From: CAAGNP01 sp045595965
Lineage (GTDB): Bacteria > Bacteroidota > Bacteroidia > Bacteroidales > UBA932
Reading direction: 5' to 3'
Assembly (NCBI GenBank): GCA_045595965.1
Contig: JAZOBN010000029.1
Location: forward strand, 1-64,000
Length of the DNA stretch: 64,000 bases
The notes beneath the pieces were generated by a model, which searched no databases, had not been told where the DNA came from, and saw only the letters and a list, made by a program, of their open reading frames with translations. The position numbers and the translations under genes are program-made. Position 1 is the first letter of the stretch. The number at the start of each line of letters is the position of its first letter. This document shows, piece after piece, positions 43,043-50,680 of this stretch.

Positions 43043-44089
43043 ATGTACAGATTATTAAAACCCATACTTTTCTCATTCTATCCTGAGACTATTCACAAGA
43101 TGGTTATGAGAACCATGTCGATTCTTAAGTATATCCCCTTCTCGGGACTGATACTCAGATGGTTATACTCCTACAAACACCCATCATTGGAAAAAGAGGT
43201 GTTTGGAATCAAGTTCAACAACCCTATTGGTTTTGCTGCCGGTTTTGACAAAAACGGTGAATACTACAATGTGTTGGCAAACATGGGTTTCGGATTTGTC
43301 GAAATTGGCTCAGTTACCCCTGAAAAACAGGAAGGCAATCCCAAACCTCGCCTATTCAGACTTATAAAGGACAAGGCCTTGATCAACCGCATGGGTATCA
43401 ATAACAATGGCGTCAAATTCACTGTAAATCAATTACAAAAGGACAAACCTAAAATTGTAGTTGGGGGAAATATCTCCAAAGCAAAGACGACTGCCAATCA
43501 GGATGCTGGAAAAGATCTTGAGAAATGCTTCTCCCTACTCTACGATTTTGTTGATTACTTCGTTATTAACATCTCTTGTCCAAATGTCAAGGATCTGGAC
43601 AAACTCCAGGATACAGAGTCATTGTCAGATATCATCGACAGACTTCTCACCCTCAGAAGGTATTTTGATGACTATCGTCCTATCCTTTTCAAGGTATCTC
43701 CCGATATTCCGAAATCACATCTTGATGAGATAATAGACCTTATTCTTGTTTCCGGAATTGACGGAATAGTAGCTACAAACACTACTCGAAGTAGAGAGGG
43801 ATTACTCACTGATAAAGAAAGAGTTGAATTTATAGGAGAAGGGGGTCTTAGCGGTGCTCCACTATTTGAAAAAAGTCTTGAAGTGGTCAAATATATACAC
43901 CAAAGAACCCAAGGCAATCTCCCTATTATAGCTGTGGGTGGAATCTCAACCCCTGAACAGGCATACCAGATGCTTGAAGCTGGCGCTTCCCTCATTCAGA
44001 TCTACACCTCATATATATATGAAGGTCCTGCAATTGTCAAGAAGATGCTCAAATACATTGTAAAACAAAATTTGTCAAAAGGATGCTAA
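43043..44089 (+). CDS. pyrD: Dihydroorotate dehydrogenase (quinone)
   Basis: A class 2, membrane-associated enzyme oxidising dihydroorotate to orotate in pyrimidine synthesis. The sequence shows the N-terminal quinone-tunnel helices (FSFYPETIHKMVMRTMS), NPIGFAAGFDKNGEYY, VEIGSVTPEKQEGNPKPRLF, RMGINNNG, INISCPNVKDL (with the class 2 Ser expected nearby), and GVGG-like IAVGGISTPEQAYQMLEAGA for FMN. The start is the ATG at 43043; a frame extension to a TTG at 43022 adds seven residues and is not favoured. It overlaps cinA by 7 bp. Confidence 0.95.
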   Translation: MYRLLKPILFSFYPETIHKMVMRTMSILKYIPFSGLILRWLYSYKHPSLEKEVFGIKFNNPIGFAAGFDKNGEYYNVLANMGFGFVEIGSVTPEKQEGNPKPRLFRLIKDKALINRMGINNNGVKFTVNQLQKDKPKIVVGGNISKAKTTANQDAGKDLEKCFSLLYDFVDYFVINISCPNVKDLDKLQDTESLSDIIDRLLTLRRYFDDYRPILFKVSPDIPKSHLDEIIDLILVSGIDGIVATNTTRSREGLLTDKERVEFIGEGGLSGAPLFEKSLEVVKYIHQRTQGNLPIIAVGGISTPEQAYQMLEAGASLIQIYTSYIYEGPAIVKKMLKYIVKQNLSKGC

Positions 44090-45366
44090 AAGCAGCTATA
44101 TGCACAATCGGCGATGAGATACTGATTGGACAGATAATTGATACCAACTCTTCTCATATATCCCAGGCACTCAACTCAATAGGTGTTAAAGTTAGGTATA
44201 TGAACTCTTTTGGAGACGAAAGAAGTGAGATTATTTCAAACCTCTCCCAAGCCCTATCTGAAAATGATATTGTCATTGTTACCGGTGGATTGGGACCCAC
44301 AAAAGATGATATTACCAAAGATGCTTTAGCAGAATTATTCGGCACTTCTGAGTACTATGAGAACAGTGCCCAAATGGCTATAATTCAACGCATTTTATCC
44401 AGCAGAGGTATTGCGATGCTTGATATCAACAAGGCTCAGGCCCTTGTACCGATGGGTTCAGAGGTCATCCCCAACCAATTAGGTACAGCTCCTTGTATGG
44501 TCTTCAGATTTTCAGAAGATAGATTTCCACACAGACCGACCCTCTACTCCCTTCCAGGGGTCCCTTTTGAGGCATTAGGTCTCCTCCCGGAGGTGATTGC
44601 AGATATCAAACATCATCATGTTCTGGATGATATCCACCATAAAACAGTTGTAACATTTGGAATTCCTGAATCAACCCTTGCAAAGACAATAGAAGAATGG
44701 GAAGATTCACTACCCAGTGATATGAAGTTAGCCTATCTCCCAAATCCCCTTATCGGTGTGAGACTAAGGCTATCTATATATGGTGGAGACAAAAACGAAG
44801 AGATACAAAGGATCGATTCTGAGTTCGAAAAAATACGACCTATTCTAGGTAACGCTATCTATGGCGAAGGTGAAGATTCACTTCAATTAGTAATAGGCAA
44901 ACACCTAATCAACAAGGGTTTGACTATGAGTGCGGCAGAATCATGTACAGGTGGAAAAATTGCATCATTGATAACCTCCATACCAGGTTCATCTGCTTAC
45001 TTCTACGGTTCTGTCACCTCTTATGACAACTCTGTCAAAGAGAATGTTCTGGGTGTACCTCACGAAATTATAGCATCTCACGGTGCAGTGAGCAAAGAGT
45101 GTGTGGAAGAGATGGCAAAAGGGGTAAACAGATTGATGGGGACAGATTTTGCAGTAGCGACATCCGGTATTGCTGGGCCAGGTGGAGGGTCTCCTGAGAA
45201 ACCGGTCGGCACAGCATGGATTGCTGTTGCATATCGAGATAAAGTCACTGGAAATGAAGAAGTTGTTTCAAAAAAAATCTCTTTCAACAACAACCGAGAA
45301 ACAAATATCAACCGTTTTGCCTCCAACGCCTTGAACCTGCTGAGGCTGCAAATTGAAAACCATTAA
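44083..45366 (+). CDS. cinA: CinA-like protein (nicotinamide-nucleotide amidase)
   Basis: A 427-aa protein with the full CinA layout. The N-terminal MoCF/COG1058 domain has IGDEILIGQIIDTNS, VTGGLGPTKDDITK and LPGVPFE; the C-terminal PncC domain has SAAESCTGGKIASLIT and SGIAGPGGGSPEKPVGTAW. The C-terminal part deamidates nicotinamide mononucleotide in NAD recycling; the N-terminal part often has ADP-ribose pyrophosphatase activity. It overlaps pyrD, so the two are translationally coupled. Confidence 0.94.
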   Translation: MLKAAICTIGDEILIGQIIDTNSSHISQALNSIGVKVRYMNSFGDERSEIISNLSQALSENDIVIVTGGLGPTKDDITKDALAELFGTSEYYENSAQMAIIQRILSSRGIAMLDINKAQALVPMGSEVIPNQLGTAPCMVFRFSEDRFPHRPTLYSLPGVPFEALGLLPEVIADIKHHHVLDDIHHKTVVTFGIPESTLAKTIEEWEDSLPSDMKLAYLPNPLIGVRLRLSIYGGDKNEEIQRIDSEFEKIRPILGNAIYGEGEDSLQLVIGKHLINKGLTMSAAESCTGGKIASLITSIPGSSAYFYGSVTSYDNSVKENVLGVPHEIIASHGAVSKECVEEMAKGVNRLMGTDFAVATSGIAGPGGGSPEKPVGTAWIAVAYRDKVTGNEEVVSKKISFNNNRETNINRFASNALNLLRLQIENH

Positions 45367-45378
45367 AACAAAATAGCC

Positions 45379-46593
45379 GTGAAAAACAAATTACTATTAA
45401 CCACTACCCTAATCGCTCTTATTATGTCATCTTGTTCAAATCAAGCCCAAAAAGATAAAATGGCTATCGATAAGCTCGACACCATGTTCCAGGAACTTTA
45501 TCCAGAAAATGAACCCGGTGCAGCCGTTTTGATCCTTAAAGGGGACAAGATATTATATGACAAAGGATTTGGCCTTGCAGACCTCGAAACAGGGGCTAAA
45601 ATTGACGGAAACACCTTCTTCAACATCGCATCTGTATCAAAACAGTTCACTGCTACAGCAATGCTAAAACTTGCACAAGAGGGTAAAATATCTCTTGATG
45701 ACAACGTCAAGAAGTATTTCCCTGAATTCAAAGGCGATTTCTTTGAACAAGTTACAATTCGTCACCTGCTGTCACATACATCGGGAATTGGTGACTATAG
45801 ACCAAGAGAAGATAGAGATTTTGTACTCTATGCTACAGATGAGCAATGCTATAAGTATATGGAGAATCTTAAATCACTCCACTTCGCCCCTGGTACTGAG
45901 TACCAATATATGAACCCTACATTCCAGCTCTGCTTTATCATTATCCAAAAGGTTACCGGAATGGGATTTGAGCAATATATGAAGGAGAATATCTTTACCC
46001 CTGCCGGAATGGATCAGACTGTATATTTCTCTCCTGACAAACAGATTCCAAACATGTCTCACGGATACATCCCTATAGAGGAGAGCGAATCATCAAATAC
46101 CGACTCAGACAGAACTCCTGAAGCACAGGCAGCAGCAAAGAAACAACAGGAATCTGCCCCTGTAATTGGGAACTGGAGAGAGTATGACTACGGTGAAGAG
46201 ACATTTTTTGCGACAAAAGCAGATGGTGGTATCTATACCTCTACACACCAGTTTGTACAATGGGAAAAAGCACTTAGAAATGCTACTGTACTTAGTGCCG
46301 AAGCAATAAAAGAGGCACACACACCTAAAATTCAGGTTTCAGGTTCAAAATTCAGCTCATACCAGAATCGTCCACACACTCATTACGGATATGGATGGTT
46401 TATAGAGAATGACCCTGAATTTACAGAGAGAATCTATCATACCGGAGACAATGGTGGTTATCAGATATATGCAGGACGCTACCCTGCTTCAGACCTCCTT
46501 ATTCTGATTTTTGCAAACCGCAGCGACTATGACCGCTGGACCAACGTTAAAAAAGTGGATGCAATTGCAAAAGAGGCAGGTTGGATTGAATAA
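45379..46593 (+). CDS. Serine hydrolase lipoprotein, beta-lactamase class C/D-peptidase family
   Basis: GTG start. Lipobox IMSSC (Cys19). The 404-aa protein has the SxxK motif S85-V-S-K88, a YxN-type YQYMNP, and HTGDNGG in place of the KTG box. These features fit esterases and D-amino peptidases of the class C fold better than true beta-lactamases. A Ser/Gln-rich insert (about 235-260) interrupts the domain. It lies 12 bp after cinA and is probably the last gene of the HTH-pyrD-cinA unit. The substrate is unknown. Confidence 0.85.
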   Translation: MKNKLLLTTTLIALIMSSCSNQAQKDKMAIDKLDTMFQELYPENEPGAAVLILKGDKILYDKGFGLADLETGAKIDGNTFFNIASVSKQFTATAMLKLAQEGKISLDDNVKKYFPEFKGDFFEQVTIRHLLSHTSGIGDYRPREDRDFVLYATDEQCYKYMENLKSLHFAPGTEYQYMNPTFQLCFIIIQKVTGMGFEQYMKENIFTPAGMDQTVYFSPDKQIPNMSHGYIPIEESESSNTDSDRTPEAQAAAKKQQESAPVIGNWREYDYGEETFFATKADGGIYTSTHQFVQWEKALRNATVLSAEAIKEAHTPKIQVSGSKFSSYQNRPHTHYGYGWFIENDPEFTERIYHTGDNGGYQIYAGRYPASDLLILIFANRSDYDRWTNVKKVDAIAKEAGWIE

Positions 46594-46636
46594 ATTCCTG
46601 ATCAATAAAGACAAAAAGATATTGTGTATGCTCTGA

Positions 46637-46772
46637 AGTGGCGGTATGGTAAGTTTGGATGGCGTGGCCGCCCGTGGCCTCGTGAACGGGCGGGGCCCGC
46701 GACGAAGTCGTGGGAGGGATGAAGTCGGAACAAGTTCCGACGGAACCAAGCCAAACTTACCCTACCGCCACT
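46637..46772. repeat. 136-bp G+C-rich multi-hairpin element with 22-bp terminal inverted repeats
   Basis: The ends AGTGGCGGTA... and ...TACCGCCACT pair over 22 bp with one mismatch. Inside are three hairpins: CCGCCCGT/ACGGGCGG (46668-46693), CCCGCGAC/GTCGTGGG with loop GAA (about 46696-46714), and GTCGGAAC/GTTCCGAC with loop AA (about 46723-46741). The base composition is sharply richer in G+C than the flanks. No ORF of its own is convincing. It lies between converging gene ends. It could be a non-autonomous mobile or REP-like element, or a structured RNA; it matches no named family I recognise. Confidence 0.65.
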
Positions 46773-46793
46773 ATCGTCAATCTATATGAATAC

Positions 46794-46833
46794 GAAAGGA
46801 GGCGACTAAATCACTTATTAGTCGCCTCCTTTC
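46794..46833. terminator. Bidirectional terminator
   Basis: A perfect 16-bp stem (GAAAGGAGGCGACTAA and its complement) with an 8-nt loop. A-rich and T-rich sequence flanks it on both sides. It separates the serine hydrolase (plus) from the dipeptidase (minus) and can serve both. Confidence 0.8.
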
Positions 46834-46851
46834 TATATCAAGATCATTAAA

Positions 46852-47961
46852 TTACATCTTTTTGGAAATATCCTCCACCTCTTTCATCACTCTAAGGAAA
46901 TTGCCTCCCAGAATCCCTTTAATATCCTCATCGGAATACCCTCTGGCCTTCAATTCTGTCGTAAAATTAGGGAACATGCTTACATCTCTCATCCCCTCAG
47001 GAGGTGTCTCAATCCCATCAAAATCTGATCCTAATCCGACATGTTTTGCCCCAACAAGCTTCACCACATGATCTATATGATCCACAACACGTTTGAATGA
47101 TGGTGCCGGATAGTTTGCCAACCTCTTTTCCACCTCATGATATGCCTCTCTTTTCTCTATATTATCAATTTCAAGACGTGATGCCTGCTGCTTTACATCA
47201 AATTCGTCTGCCAGATCCCAGAATTCATCAGTACCGAAACTATCATCAATAAATGCAGGATAGAAATTGATTTGAATAACTCCGCCATTGGCAGCAAGGG
47301 TTTTTATCATATCATCGGTCATATTCCTTCTGTGTCCGCATAATGCCCTGCAACATGAGTGTGTAGCAACAACGGGTGCTTTTGAATACTTTATGACATC
47401 ATAAAATGCATCATCAGAGATATGTGACACATCAACAATTATCCCAAGACGGTTCATCTCCTGGATAACCTCTTTCCCGAATGGAGATACACCTCCCCAC
47501 CTTTTCTCTTTTGGGCCACACGAATCACATATTTCATTATTTCCGGCATGTGTCAAAGTGATATATCTGATACCAAAACGGTGGAATAGTCTCAACATGT
47601 GGAGATCTTTCTGTATGGGAGATCCATTTTCCATACCCAGAAATATAGATATCAGCCCCTTTTTCTTATTCTCTATTGCTTCATCTACACTGAAAGCAAA
47701 TGCAACCTTATCTCTATTCTTATCTACTGCATCATATGTCCTGGATATCAATTCCAATGCCCTTCTTGTAGCCTGATCCGGAGAGAGGCTGTTTGATGTG
47801 TAAATAGCGAAAAAAGCACCATCTACCCCACCTTCTTTCATCCTTACAAAATCTATATGACCTCTATCAGCCCTTTTTCCCAGATCTACCTCTTCAAGCA
47901 GCATAGAGGGGGTATCGCAGTGAGAGTCAAGCACAAATGCTTCCTGATGTAGTTTATCCAT
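46852..47961 (-). CDS. Membrane dipeptidase (peptidase family M19)
   Basis: A zinc dipeptidase of the renal dipeptidase family, 369 aa. Metal and active-site motifs: VLDSHCDTPSML (HxD), GMENG (Glu ligand), VDVSHISDDAF, THSCCRALCGHRRN, and VGLGSDFDGI. No signal peptide is seen, so the enzyme is probably cytoplasmic and may break down dipeptides taken up by the cell, which fits amino-acid fermentation. It lies downstream of, and co-directional with, the GIN-domain operon. Confidence 0.93.
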   Translation of the reverse strand: MDKLHQEAFVLDSHCDTPSMLLEEVDLGKRADRGHIDFVRMKEGGVDGAFFAIYTSNSLSPDQATRRALELISRTYDAVDKNRDKVAFAFSVDEAIENKKKGLISIFLGMENGSPIQKDLHMLRLFHRFGIRYITLTHAGNNEICDSCGPKEKRWGGVSPFGKEVIQEMNRLGIIVDVSHISDDAFYDVIKYSKAPVVATHSCCRALCGHRRNMTDDMIKTLAANGGVIQINFYPAFIDDSFGTDEFWDLADEFDVKQQASRLEIDNIEKREAYHEVEKRLANYPAPSFKRVVDHIDHVVKLVGAKHVGLGSDFDGIETPPEGMRDVSMFPNFTTELKARGYSDEDIKGILGGNFLRVMKEVEDISKKM

Positions 47962-47977
47962 AAATCTGAATATTAAA

Positions 47978-47995
47978 TTGTTCCTAATAGGACAA
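47978..47995 (-). terminator. Weak hairpin after the GIN-domain gene
   Basis: On the minus strand TTGTCCT and AGGAACAA form a 7-bp stem with a one-base bulge, followed by TTT. It lies 13 bp past the GIN gene stop and may end part of the transcripts. Confidence 0.3.
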
Positions 47996-48007
47996 AATTA
48001 GTAAAAT

Positions 48008-48892
48008 CTATCTCTTTTTCAAAGACGAGCCGGAAGATATGTCATCAACTTCCAATTTATTTACATCTCGGTTATACAACAATTTTGATGCACCTGACAA
48101 ATCCACTTCAAGTAAATTTACTACTTGAACACTTCCCACTGATGCTCCTGAGAGATCTACGTCACATTGTAATGCTACCATATCTTCTGCCTGGAATTTT
48201 GAGGCTCCTGATCCCTCTATATTCAAATCTTTTGCAGCACCTTCCAAAACACATCTTGATGCACCAGAACACTCTATGTCCAGTTCACCATATTCCCCAT
48301 CTATAAAAATCTTCGAGGCTCCAGATGCATTTATCTCTGTTTCAATTGATTCTATTTCAAAATTTAAGACAGAAGCACCACTCACATCTGCATGACACTC
48401 ACGGATCATCCCATCCACATCAATCTTGCTTGCACCACTTACACCAAATCTTGCTGACTCGCTTTCCAACCTGAGATTCAACACTTTGGATGCACCACTA
48501 CAATTACATTTGAACACCTTTGATACAAACACATCATCTGAAGAGAATGAAGTTGCACCCGAAAGATCTAACCCAGCAAGCTCCTTCACCCCCACTTTAA
48601 CCTCAAAAGTCCTATCCCCTGATTGTTTTTGCAACCTGACGGGCAACTTATCTGTATCGATACCAATACTCAGAAGTCCATCTTTGGCCTTCACAACAAG
48701 ATATTTTTCGTAATCCTCATCAATTATTATGGTCAGGTACTCATTTGAGCACTTTTCCGCCACCACGTCAAAACAATATGAGACATCAAGTTTGTTTATG
48801 TTTGAGATCTTTATCTCCTTTGTAACGTCCCCAGCGAACAAACTTGTAGAAAAAGCAGCCATAGCAGCCACCAACACTAAAAATCTTTTCAT
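48008..48892 (-). CDS. Exported GIN-domain (DUF2807) protein with SGAS repeats
   Basis: A signal peptide (about 1-20, ending LFAG) is followed by a head-GIN/DUF2807 domain. About nine SGAS or SGAT motifs recur at a spacing of about 20-22 residues (LDLSGATSF, CSGASKV, VSGASKI, VSGASVL, ASGASKI, CSGASRC, GSGASKF, LSGASVG, LSGASKL), one per turn of a right-handed parallel beta-helix. GIN proteins are widespread in Bacteroidota and are thought to act at the cell surface, role unknown. It lies 2 bp after the anti-sigma-like gene, so it is likely a product or effector of that regulatory pair. Confidence 0.88.
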   Translation of the reverse strand: MKRFLVLVAAMAAFSTSLFAGDVTKEIKISNINKLDVSYCFDVVAEKCSNEYLTIIIDEDYEKYLVVKAKDGLLSIGIDTDKLPVRLQKQSGDRTFEVKVGVKELAGLDLSGATSFSSDDVFVSKVFKCNCSGASKVLNLRLESESARFGVSGASKIDVDGMIRECHADVSGASVLNFEIESIETEINASGASKIFIDGEYGELDIECSGASRCVLEGAAKDLNIEGSGASKFQAEDMVALQCDVDLSGASVGSVQVVNLLEVDLSGASKLLYNRDVNKLEVDDISSGSSLKKR

Positions 48893-48894
48893 AA

Positions 48895-49362
48895 TTACTC
48901 CTTTATTTTTGATTCTGTTATTAATACCTTAAACCTTTTTATCCCCTCCATTTTTTGTCCGTAGTACTCCTTTACAGCTTTCAACCTATCCCTTCCATTC
49001 ATTTCATCCGGAAGCATTGATATAAATGGTACCGATTCATAATCAATATCTTCCAGCACCCCATTAATAGCATTTATTTCGTCATAAGAGACCATCATCT
49101 GCATCTCTGTTGAAAGCTTTGCTACTTCTGTGTAATAATCCTCATATATACGGACAATTGCATTTCTGGGAGAGAAATACCACACACCTGCGCCAATACT
49201 AAGCAACAACAATACAGATGCCGCCAAAGATGCTGCAAATCTGTAGTTCCACCCCCTTCTTCGATCCATTTTAGAAACGAACCTTTCAAAATCTCCAGAG
49301 ACCGGAAGTTCTGAATCAAATTCCGATCTGTACTGCAATATTATTTTATCCAATTCATTCAT
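48895..49362 (-). CDS. Single-pass membrane protein, probable anti-sigma factor
   Basis: A 155-aa protein with a short cytoplasmic N-terminus (about 1-38), one membrane helix (about 40-65, FAASLAASVLLLLSIGAG) and an extracytoplasmic C-terminus. It resembles no named anti-sigma domain clearly. The call rests on topology and on its place: it overlaps the end of the sigma gene by 4 bp, the usual sigma/anti-sigma layout. Confidence 0.6.
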   Translation of the reverse strand: MNELDKIILQYRSEFDSELPVSGDFERFVSKMDRRRGWNYRFAASLAASVLLLLSIGAGVWYFSPRNAIVRIYEDYYTEVAKLSTEMQMMVSYDEINAINGVLEDIDYESVPFISMLPDEMNGRDRLKAVKEYYGQKMEGIKRFKVLITESKIKE

Positions 49363-49850
49363 AGCTCATTGATAATTTTTATTAACCTCTCCTTCCCCCT
49401 CATATATTGACTTCTTACCGTACTCTCTTTTACCTCAAGAATCTGGGCCACCTCTTCATAATCGTACCCCTCAAACAAAATCATAGAGAGCACAGCCCTG
49501 TATCCATCAGGAAGCATAGAGATACCCACCTTTATCTTTGGGACCATCTCTGCACAAACCTTCCACTCCGTATTATCTGTCGCCTCTTTGATATCTGCCC
49601 TATATCTTTCCAGAAATTCAGTATCCCTTTTTTTCTTTCTCAGACGGTCAATAGAACTCCTCACAACACTTTTTACCAGCCAACTCTCTTCTTGAGGTAA
49701 TGAAAGACAAACACCTGATTTCAAATATTTTATCATAACATCCTGCATCACCTCCTCTGCATCCATCTTATCACCAAGGATACGGTATGAGGTATTGAAC
49801 AGACGCACTCTGTATTTATGATAAAATATGTCTATCTCTTCTCGTGTCAT
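49359..49850 (-). CDS. ECF-type RNA polymerase sigma factor
   Basis: A 163-aa sigma-70 family protein with region 2 (YRILGDKMDAEEVMQDVMIK) and region 4 (LPDGYRAVLSMILFEGYDYE, VAQILEVKESTVRSQYMRGK), separated by a linker and lacking regions 1 and 3. It overlaps the putative anti-sigma gene and leads the GIN-domain operon. The rlmB terminator lies just upstream, so it has its own transcript. Confidence 0.93.
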   Translation of the reverse strand: MTREEIDIFYHKYRVRLFNTSYRILGDKMDAEEVMQDVMIKYLKSGVCLSLPQEESWLVKSVVRSSIDRLRKKKRDTEFLERYRADIKEATDNTEWKVCAEMVPKIKVGISMLPDGYRAVLSMILFEGYDYEEVAQILEVKESTVRSQYMRGKERLIKIINEL

Positions 49851-49877
49851 CTTTTTACTTTCTACATATAAAACGAA

Positions 49878-49904
49878 AGAGGATGCTGGTTTGTTGCATC
49901 CTCT
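49878..49904 (-). terminator. Terminator after rlmB
   Basis: A perfect 9-bp stem (AGAGGATGC / GCATCCTCT) with a 9-nt loop, followed on the minus strand by TTTCGTTTTATAT, 9 bp past the rlmB stop. Confidence 0.75.
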
Positions 49905-49913
49905 CCCATTATT

Positions 49914-50660
49914 TTACAATTTTCCGCCCCTTTGTCGAACCGCTTCATACAATGTAACGGCCGTGGCGACCGAAACATTGAGAGAAGATATCTCTCCTGC
50001 CATCGGAATTTTCCCCCTATCATCACACAAAGCCAACATTGATTCTGAAATTCCTTTTCCCTCAGATCCCATAACAATAGCTGTAGGCCTGGTAAAATCA
50101 ATATCATAGATGGTATTTTCTGTTTTCTCGGTGGCTCCCACTATTTGAAATCCCTGCTCTTTCAAATACATCGCAGGAAGTCTGAGATTCTGGGTCTTTG
50201 CAACATTGATTCTAAGGAGTGCACCTGCGGAAGCTTTAATACCTTCTGATGTAATTGCAGCCCCACCTTTGGCAGGAACAATGATTCCTGAAGCCCCTGC
50301 GCACTCTGCAGTTCTGGCTATTGCGCCCAGATTTCGGACATCACTCACACCATCAAGCATAATGAAGACAGGAGCCGAATGTTGCATTAAAGCAATATCA
50401 ACCATTTCTTCAAATGGAGTATAATCAATCTTTGAAAATAAAGCTATTACACCTTGATGGTTGCCCTTACAAACTTTATTCAGACGCTCTGCGGGAACAA
50501 ACTGGGCTGTAACACCTTTATCCTTGAGAAGCTCCATCAATTCCCTGAATTGGGGGGAATCCAACCCCTGCTTTATCATCACTTTGTCTATATTTTTACC
50601 AGCGCGAACAGCCTCCATAACCGGATGCATTCCAAACAGATAATTTACCTTCTCTTCCAT
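49914..50660 (-). CDS. rlmB: 23S rRNA (guanosine-2'-O-)-methyltransferase RlmB (SpoU family)
   Basis: A trefoil-knot SPOUT methyltransferase, 248 aa. The N-terminal substrate-binding domain (GMHPVMEAVRAGKNIDKV) precedes the three SpoU motifs: LDGVSDVRNLGAIARTAE, MGSEGKGIS, and SSLNVSVATAVTLYEA. RlmB methylates the 2'-OH of a guanosine in the 23S rRNA peptidyl-transferase centre; TrmH-type tRNA targets are an alternative. Last gene of the valS operon, 20 bp after the ABC-F gene. Confidence 0.92.
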   Translation of the reverse strand: MEEKVNYLFGMHPVMEAVRAGKNIDKVMIKQGLDSPQFRELMELLKDKGVTAQFVPAERLNKVCKGNHQGVIALFSKIDYTPFEEMVDIALMQHSAPVFIMLDGVSDVRNLGAIARTAECAGASGIIVPAKGGAAITSEGIKASAGALLRINVAKTQNLRLPAMYLKEQGFQIVGATEKTENTIYDIDFTRPTAIVMGSEGKGISESMLALCDDRGKIPMAGEISSLNVSVATAVTLYEAVRQRGGKL

Positions 50661-50680
50661 ATATCATTATTTTGCAATTA

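Noticed and set aside
45379..46593. Serine hydrolase as an antibiotic-resistance beta-lactamase
   Set aside because: The third motif is HTGDNGG, not KTG, and the lipoprotein sits in a housekeeping operon; an esterase or D-peptidase role fits better.
46489..46749. Minus-strand ORF of 86 codons across the G+C-rich hairpin element
   Set aside because: It runs antisense into the serine hydrolase, its residues just reflect the hairpin arms, and it resembles no protein.
48008..48892. Regular short repeats resembling a CRISPR array
   Set aside because: They encode the SGAS motifs of one continuous GIN-domain protein; spacing and sequence vary as a protein repeat would, and no cas genes are near.
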